From Streptomyces fradiae ATCC 10745 = DSM 40063 (GTDB lineage: Bacteria > Actinomycetota > Actinomycetes > Streptomycetales > Streptomycetaceae), in contig NZ_CP023696.1 of NCBI RefSeq assembly GCF_008704425.1, forward strand, positions 3,756,001 through 3,820,000: 64,000 bases of DNA. Direction: 5' to 3'. This document shows, in pieces, positions 60,168 through 64,000 of this stretch. Both the position numbers and the translations under genes were made by a program. The notes under the pieces were generated by a model that was not told where the DNA came from, ran no database searches, and saw nothing but the letters and a program-made list of their open reading frames with translations. How positions within the stretch are numbered: the first letter of the stretch is position 1; every line of letters starts with the position of its first letter.

Positions 60168-60809
60168 CTACGCCCCGCCCTCACCCCCCAGCCCCCGCAG
60201 CACGGCCGCCGTCGACACGACCCGCGCGAACCCACCCGCCTGCAGGGAGACCGCCGTCGCCCGTGACAGCTCGTCGGCCGTCAGCGTCCAGCCGAAGGGC
60301 CCCGCCGCGTCGAAGGTGTGCATGGCATCCAGCGGGAACAGCACGTCGTAGCCGAGGTTCCCGCCCATCCGGGCGGTCGTCTCGTTGCACATGTTCGTCT
60401 GGATGCCGATCACCACGATCTGCCGCACCCCCGCACCGCGCAGCCATGCGTCGAGGTCCGGCTCCCCGTAGAACGCCGAGTTCACCGACTTCGTCACCAG
60501 CAGCTCCGGCCCCGCGCCCCTGCCCAGCCGCTCCGCGACCACGTCCTGGAAGGCGTTGCCCGGCCGGCCCGGCCGCAGCGGGGACCGCGGCGACCGCGAG
60601 TCGTGCCGTACGAACACGACCGGCCGCCCCGACGTCTGCCACGCGTCGATCAGCGCGGCCATGTTCTCCTCGGCCCCCGGGTTGTTCCTCGGCCCCCAGT
60701 ACGGCTCCCCGAAGCCCCGCTGCACGTCCACCACGATCAGCGCGGCGTCGGCCACCACCTCGACCCGGTCCCCGCCGGGACCACCCATGACCTGCTCGTT
60801 CAGTTCCAT
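60168..60809 (-). CDS. Isochorismatase-family cysteine hydrolase
   Basis: A 213-residue enzyme with the catalytic triad of the cysteine-hydrolase branch: Asp28 in ALIVVDVQRGF, Lys107 in LLVTKSVNSAF and Cys141 in GIQTNMCNETTARMGG. Relatives hydrolyse nicotinamide, isochorismate or N-carbamoyl compounds; nicotinamidase would fit the NAD genes of this window but the substrate is unproven. ATG 60809 is nine bases downstream of GGAGG; a nearer ATG at 60818 touches that site. It faces proC convergently and is divergent from the GlxA-type regulator. Confidence 0.88.
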   Translation of the reverse strand: MELNEQVMGGPGGDRVEVVADAALIVVDVQRGFGEPYWGPRNNPGAEENMAALIDAWQTSGRPVVFVRHDSRSPRSPLRPGRPGNAFQDVVAERLGRGAGPELLVTKSVNSAFYGEPDLDAWLRGAGVRQIVVIGIQTNMCNETTARMGGNLGYDVLFPLDAMHTFDAAGPFGWTLTADELSRATAVSLQAGGFARVVSTAAVLRGLGGEGGA

Positions 60810-60903
60810 GCCGCTCATCCTCCGGCCGGGGCGCCCACCCCCACCAGTGGCGGAAACGCCGCCCATCGATGGGATGCCGCCACCCCCGTGGCACCCTGAC
60901 CCC

Positions 60904-62013
60904 ATGCCGCCGCACCCCAGCCCCGCATCCCCGAGCGCAGCACCACCCCCCAGCCCCAGCCACACCCCCGCAGCCACCCCCGGCGTCCCCGCCTCCGACC
61001 CTCCCAGCGCACCAAGCCCCTCACCGCCACCCCCCTACCGCGTGGCCATGCTCGCCTTCCCCGGCGTCAGGGCCTTCGACGTCTCCGTCGTCACCGAGGT
61101 GTGGGGCGTCGACCGCGCCGACCGCGGCGTCCCGCCGTTCGAACTGCGCCGCGCCGCCGAGCACCCCGGCACGCCGATCCCCCTCCCCGGCGGCCTCGCG
61201 CTCACCCCCGACCGCCCCCTCGGCTGGCTCGACCGGGCCGACCTCGTCATCGTCCCCGGGCTCACCGACCCCGACGTGGAGATCGCCGGCCCCGTCCTCG
61301 ACGCCCTGCGCCGGGCCCACCGGGCGGGCACCCCCGTCGCCGCCCTCTGCGCCGGGGCGTTCGCCCTCGCCCGCGCCGGCCTCCTCGACGGCCGCCGCGC
61401 CGTCACCCACTGGTACGTCGCCGACCGCCTCCGCGCCCGCCACCCCGCCGTCACTGTCGAACCGAACGCCCTGTTCATCGAGGACGGCGGCGTGTGGACC
61501 TCCGCCGGCACCGCCGCCGGCGTCGACCTGTGCCTCCACCTCGTCCGCACCGTCCACGGCGCCGAGACCGCGGCGACCATCGCCCGCGCCATGGTCACCG
61601 CCCCGTTCCGCACCGGCACGCAGGCGCAGTTCATCGAGCACCCCACGCCCCGCGCCGACCGCGACGCCGACGCCCTCGCCGCGGTACGCGCCCACGCCCT
61701 GGCGCACCTCGACGCACCGCACACCGTTGCCTCGCTCGCGGCCCGCGCGGGCATGTCCCCCCGCACCTTCGCCCGCCACTTCCAGGCGACCACCGGCACG
61801 CCCCCGCTGCGCTGGCTCACCGCCCAGCGCGTCGCCGCCGCCCAGAAACTCCTCGAACGCACCGACCACCCCCTCCCGGAGGTGGCCCGCCGCGCGGGCT
61901 TCGGCAGCGAGGTGACCATGCGGCAGCACTTCGCCGCCCACCTCGCCACCAGCCCGCGCGACTACCGGGCCGCGTTCCGTCAGGCCGCCGGTACCAGCCC
62001 CACCGCCCGGTAG
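60904..62013 (+). CDS. GlxA-family transcriptional regulator (DJ-1/PfpI domain plus AraC helix-turn-helix)
   Basis: A 369-residue regulator. After a Pro/Ser-rich N-terminus of ~45 residues comes an amidase-like DJ-1/PfpI domain (~46-235: VAMLAFPGVRAFDVSVVTEVWGVD, the elbow Cys in VAALCAGAFALARAGLL) and a C-terminal AraC HTH (~262-360, HTVASLAARAGMSPRTFARHFQATTGTPPLRWL; ARRAGFGSEVTMRQHF). The ligand is unknown. The start is uncertain: the N-terminal tract has no equivalent in the family, and a GTG near 61040 is an alternative. The last 34 coding bases overlap the 3' end of trpS on the opposite strand. Confidence 0.85.
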   Translation: MPPHPSPASPSAAPPPSPSHTPAATPGVPASDPPSAPSPSPPPPYRVAMLAFPGVRAFDVSVVTEVWGVDRADRGVPPFELRRAAEHPGTPIPLPGGLALTPDRPLGWLDRADLVIVPGLTDPDVEIAGPVLDALRRAHRAGTPVAALCAGAFALARAGLLDGRRAVTHWYVADRLRARHPAVTVEPNALFIEDGGVWTSAGTAAGVDLCLHLVRTVHGAETAATIARAMVTAPFRTGTQAQFIEHPTPRADRDADALAAVRAHALAHLDAPHTVASLAARAGMSPRTFARHFQATTGTPPLRWLTAQRVAAAQKLLERTDHPLPEVARRAGFGSEVTMRQHFAAHLATSPRDYRAAFRQAAGTSPTAR

Positions 62014-62981
62014 GCCCGGTCCACCACTGGACGCGCCAGGGCCCGCGCCCGCTCGGCACCGGCCCGCAGCACCCCGTCCACGTACGCCGGGTCGGCCACC
62101 AGCTCCGCGTGGCGCTCCCGTACCGGCCGCAGCAGCTCCACCACCGCGTCCGCCACGTCCCGCTTCAGCGCCCCGTACGAGGAGTAGCCGGCGGCCAGCT
62201 CCGCCGGGTCACCCGCACCGGTCGACACGGCGAGCACGTCCAGCAGGTTCGCCAGGCCGGGCCGGCCCTCCCGGTCGTAGACGACGTCCCGGCCGCTGTC
62301 GGTGACCGCCCGCATCACCTTCCGCCGCACCGTGTCCGGCTCGTCCAGCAGGTAGACGATGCCCGGCCCGGTGTCGTCGGACTTCCCCATCTTGACCGAG
62401 GGGTCCTGGAGGTTCATGACCCGCGCCCCGACGGCCGGGTGCGTCGCCCGCGGCACGGTGAAGGTGTGCCCGTACCGCTGGTTGAACCGCACGGCCAGGT
62501 CCCGCGTCAGCTCCACGTGCTGTGTCTGGTCGTCGCCCACGGGCACCTCGTCCGTGCCGTACGCGAGGATGTCCGCCGCCATCAGGACCGGGTACGTCAG
62601 CAGCGAGAGCCGTACGCTCCCCCCGCGCTCCCGCTCCCGCGCCGCCTTCTCCTTGTACTGGACCATGCGGCGCATCTCCCCGTCGGTCGCCGTGCACTCC
62701 AGCAGGTACGACAGCCGCGCGTGCTCGTCCACGTGGCTCTGTACGAACAACACGCACCGCTCCGGGTCGAGCCCCGCCGCCAGCAGCAGGGACGCCGCCT
62801 GCCGGCTGAGCCGCCGCAGCCGCGCGGGATCGTGGTCCACGGTCAGCGCGTGCAGGTCCACGACGCAGAACAGCGCGTCCGCCCGGTGCTGGTCCTCCTC
62901 GATCCACTTCCGCACGGCCCCGATGTAGTTGCCCAGCGTCAGGTGCCCGGTCGGCTTGACCCCGCTGAAGATCCGCTTCAT
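61980..62981 (-). CDS. trpS: Tryptophanyl-tRNA synthetase (auxiliary, attenuator-controlled type)
   Basis: TrpS charges tRNA-Trp. The 333-residue class I synthetase has the HIGH-like motif GVKPTGHLTLGN near the N-terminus, ATDGEMRRMVQYKEKA, the tryptophan-site region around VGDDQTQHVELTRDLAVRFN, and KMGKSDD in place of KMSKS. Streptomyces has two TrpRS; one, indolmycin-resistant, is known in S. coelicolor to be controlled by ribosome-mediated attenuation. The leader here shows exactly that design, so this should be that auxiliary enzyme; indolmycin resistance itself is inferred. Confidence 0.95.
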   Translation of the reverse strand: MKRIFSGVKPTGHLTLGNYIGAVRKWIEEDQHRADALFCVVDLHALTVDHDPARLRRLSRQAASLLLAAGLDPERCVLFVQSHVDEHARLSYLLECTATDGEMRRMVQYKEKAARERERGGSVRLSLLTYPVLMAADILAYGTDEVPVGDDQTQHVELTRDLAVRFNQRYGHTFTVPRATHPAVGARVMNLQDPSVKMGKSDDTGPGIVYLLDEPDTVRRKVMRAVTDSGRDVVYDREGRPGLANLLDVLAVSTGAGDPAELAAGYSSYGALKRDVADAVVELLRPVRERHAELVADPAYVDGVLRAGAERARALARPVVDRAYRAVGLVPAA

Positions 62982-63052
62982 GTCCGTCGTCCCTCTCACT
63001 CCTGGTCCAGGCCGCCACTTCCGCGGCCGCCCCACCCGGAGGGGGAAACGCG

Positions 63053-63113
63053 AACGGCCGCCGAGGCGGCGGCCGTTGTGTGCATGCGTCAGCGCGGCCG
63101 CCGTCAGGCGGCC
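63053..63113 (-). promoter_or_regulatory. trp-type transcription attenuator of trpS
   Basis: In the transcript (minus strand) four segments alternate: 1 GGCCGCC (63113-63107, in the leader peptide end), 2 GGCGGCC (63102-63096), 3 AACGGCCGCC (63077-63068) and 4 GGCGGCCGTT (63062-63053). 1:2 and 3:4 pair when the leader is translated normally, 3:4 being a 10-bp terminator. A ribosome stalled at the two Trp codons covers segment 1, freeing 2 to pair with 3 and prevent termination. Confidence 0.9.
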
Positions 63114-63145
63114 CACCACAGGAGGCTGTGCGCATGCGTAGTCAT
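63104..63145 (-). CDS. trpS leader peptide
   Basis: ATG 63145 to TGA 63104 encodes the 13-residue peptide MTTHAHSLLWWAA, with two adjacent Trp codons (TGG TGG) placed just before the first attenuator segment. It senses charged tRNA-Trp by ribosome position. A TAGAGT -10 lies six bases ahead, so the leader mRNA itself appears leaderless. Too short for gene finders. Confidence 0.9.
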   Translation of the reverse strand: MTTHAHSLLWWAA

Positions 63146-63151
63146 GCGCCG

Positions 63152-63157
63152 ACTCTA
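63152..63157 (-). promoter_or_regulatory. -10 element of the trpS leader transcript
   Basis: TAGAGT on the minus strand lies six bases before the leader-peptide ATG. Its -35 should lie near 63175-63181, the same bases used by the first rRNA promoter on the other strand. Confidence 0.6.
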
Positions 63158-63175
63158 CCGGGGTAGGGGCGTGGG

Positions 63176-63204
63176 TTGACAGTGGTGCGGGCGATGCGTA
63201 TGGT
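63176..63204 (+). promoter_or_regulatory. rRNA operon promoter P1 (HrdB-type)
   Basis: TTGACA (63176-63181), 17 bases, TATGGT (63199-63204): the best consensus promoter of the window, starting RNA near 63211, about 600 bases before 16S rRNA. Streptomyces rRNA operons typically use several tandem promoters. Confidence 0.85.
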
Positions 63205-63356
63205 TCTCCGAGTTGTCCGACGTGAGCGCCGACTCCGGTCGGTCCCCGGACAGCCAATCCGCAAGAACCACTCCCAGCGAGCGACTATCCGTCGCCTCGC
63301 TTTACGTGTGCTTTTGCGGAATGAGGAATCCACGTTCGAAAGAGCGGGGGCCCCGA

Positions 63357-63386
63357 TTAGCTTCGGGGCCGCGGATTCGCTAAGGT
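63357..63386 (+). promoter_or_regulatory. rRNA operon promoter (second)
   Basis: TAAGGT (63381-63386) with a weak TTAGCT (63357-63362), 18 bases apart. It lies in the leader upstream of 16S rRNA. Confidence 0.5.
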
Positions 63387-63452
63387 TCACGGCGTCGGAA
63401 CGGCCCAACAGCCGCGATGGCGAAACCCGCTGACTGGGAATCAGGCCCGAAA

Positions 63453-63466
63453 GGATCTGATAGAGT
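63453..63466 (+). promoter_or_regulatory. rRNA operon promoter (third)
   Basis: A GATCTGATAGAGT block ending with TAGAGT (63461-63466). A second block of the same kind follows at 63547, so the two look like duplicated promoter units. No clear -35. Confidence 0.55.
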
Positions 63467-63546
63467 CGGAACCGCCGGAAAGGGAAAGCGCGAAAGCGCA
63501 GAACAGCCCGGCAGCCCGCTCCAGCGGGTGGCAGAAACGGAAAACG

Positions 63547-63559
63547 GATCTGCTAAGCT
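63547..63559 (+). promoter_or_regulatory. rRNA operon promoter (fourth)
   Basis: GATCTGCTAAGCT, ending with TAAGCT (63554-63559), matches the preceding block, and both are followed by GGAA-N-CCG-GGAAAGCGC-like sequence. No clear -35. Confidence 0.55.
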
Positions 63560-63804
63560 GGAAACACCGAAGGGAAGCGCCCGGAGGAAAGCCCGCAGGG
63601 AAGCCTGAGGGTGAGTACAAAGGAAGCGTCCGTTCCTTGAGAACTCAACAGCGTGCCAAAAGTCAACGCCAGATATGTTGATAACCCCGTCTCTCAGAGA
63701 CGAGGTTCCTTTGAAACACACAGCGAGGACGCTGAGAACCAGAAGGATCATTCCTCCTTCCGGTTCCGCTCAACGCGAGTGTCACCCGGAGTACCGGGAA
63801 GCAT
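63560..63804 (+). other. rRNA operon leader (pre-16S)
   Basis: Transcribed leader before mature 16S rRNA. It contains the conserved Streptomyces-type segment around CCTTGAGAACTCAACAGCG (about 63634-63652), a hairpin CGTCTC-TCA-GAGACG (63688-63702) and a CCGG-AGTA-CCGG hairpin near the 16S 5' end, all likely processing or antitermination elements. Open frames here are spurious. Confidence 0.7.
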
Positions 63805-64000
63805 TCACGGAGAGTTTGATCCTGGCTCAGGACGAACGCTGGCGGCGTGCTTAACACATGCAAGTCGAACGATGAACCCACTTCGGTGGGGGATTAGTGG
63901 CGAACGGGTGAGTAACACGTGGGCAATCTGCCCTGCACTCTGGGACAAGCCCTGGAAACGGGGTCTAATACCGGATACGACCACTTCAGGCATCTGATGG
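63805..64000 (+). rRNA. rrs: 16S ribosomal RNA, 5' part
   Basis: The 5' end is unmistakable: TCACGGAGAGTTTGATCCTG, then the universal GGCTCAGGACGAACGCTGGC, and GTGCTTAACACATGCAAGTC about 50 bases further. The V1 region GATGAACCCACTTCGGTGGGG is of Streptomyces type. It is cut by the window end after about 196 bases. Confidence 0.97.

Noticed and set aside
63653..63997. Open frames over the rRNA leader and 16S gene
   Set aside because: This is non-coding rRNA sequence.

Overview
The window is chromosomal DNA from a Streptomyces (very GC-rich, with GTG starts, many ATGA/GTGA overlaps, an Lsr2 protein, the sigE-cseABC cell-envelope-stress operon and a single-subunit NuoD paralogue). It is core, conserved gene neighbourhood. 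I see no insertion sequence, prophage, CRISPR array, tRNA or biosynthetic cluster. It begins inside ftsH and ends about 200 bases into a 16S rRNA gene.

Layout. 1-5 kb: end of ftsH, folE, then on the minus strand folP, an NTF2-like gene, folB, folK and a DUF3180 membrane protein (tetrahydrofolate synthesis). 5-8.3 kb: an MprF/LysX-type membrane protein and a membrane-anchored esterase, divergent. 8.3-12.3 kb: an OpuC/ProU-type osmoprotectant ABC importer. 12.4-16.3 kb: an unknown membrane/coiled-coil protein, then a lone nuoD2 behind an NDUFAF7/MidA-type methyltransferase. 16.3-19 kb: a NarL-type two-component system translationally coupled to a TmrB-like ATPase. 19-22 kb: an ArsR/DUF5937 regulator and a threonine-aldolase-like PLP enzyme. 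22-28 kb: a tightly overlapping cofactor operon (DUF2520 dehydrogenase, panC, nadB, nadC, coaX) making pantothenate, NAD and CoA. 28-35 kb: small unknown genes, a BlaI-like regulator, a short ArgA, lsr2, an SCO3374-type gene and clpC. 35-44 kb: D,D-carboxypeptidase, M23 peptidase, cseC-cseB-cseA-sigE, mutY and a PAP2 phosphatase, mostly cell-envelope functions. 44-50 kb: an unknown anchored protein, disA and radA (c-di-AMP and DNA repair), and a large sigma/anti-sigma/BACON fusion protein. 50-55 kb: a cysteine-rich protein divergent from ppx, a sugar-phosphate isomerase, ilvD. 55-63 kb: a Ser/Thr kinase with a PQQ-type sensor, an SH3 protein, a membrane protein, proC, an isochorismatase, a GlxA-type regulator and trpS. 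63-64 kb: a trp-type attenuator and leader peptide in front of trpS, divergent from the promoters of an rRNA operon.

The most rewarding points are: (1) a complete transcription attenuator with a 13-residue leader peptide containing two adjacent Trp codons ahead of trpS, whose promoter abuts the first rRNA promoter; (2) a methyltransferase gene five bases from nuoD2, matching the NDUFAF7-NDUFS2 enzyme-substrate pair of complex I, with the target Arg kept but the quinone-site Tyr replaced by Trp; (3) a membrane protein joining sigma-like segments, an anti-sigma-type zinc motif, one membrane helix and an extracellular beta-sandwich; (4) about a dozen genes whose start codon sits 6-7 bases after a TANNNT -10 element, implying leaderless mRNAs; and (5) tandem duplications that copy the stop-codon region at four gene ends. 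Starts were chosen from ribosome-binding sites, -10 spacing and family length; no alignment or database search was possible.
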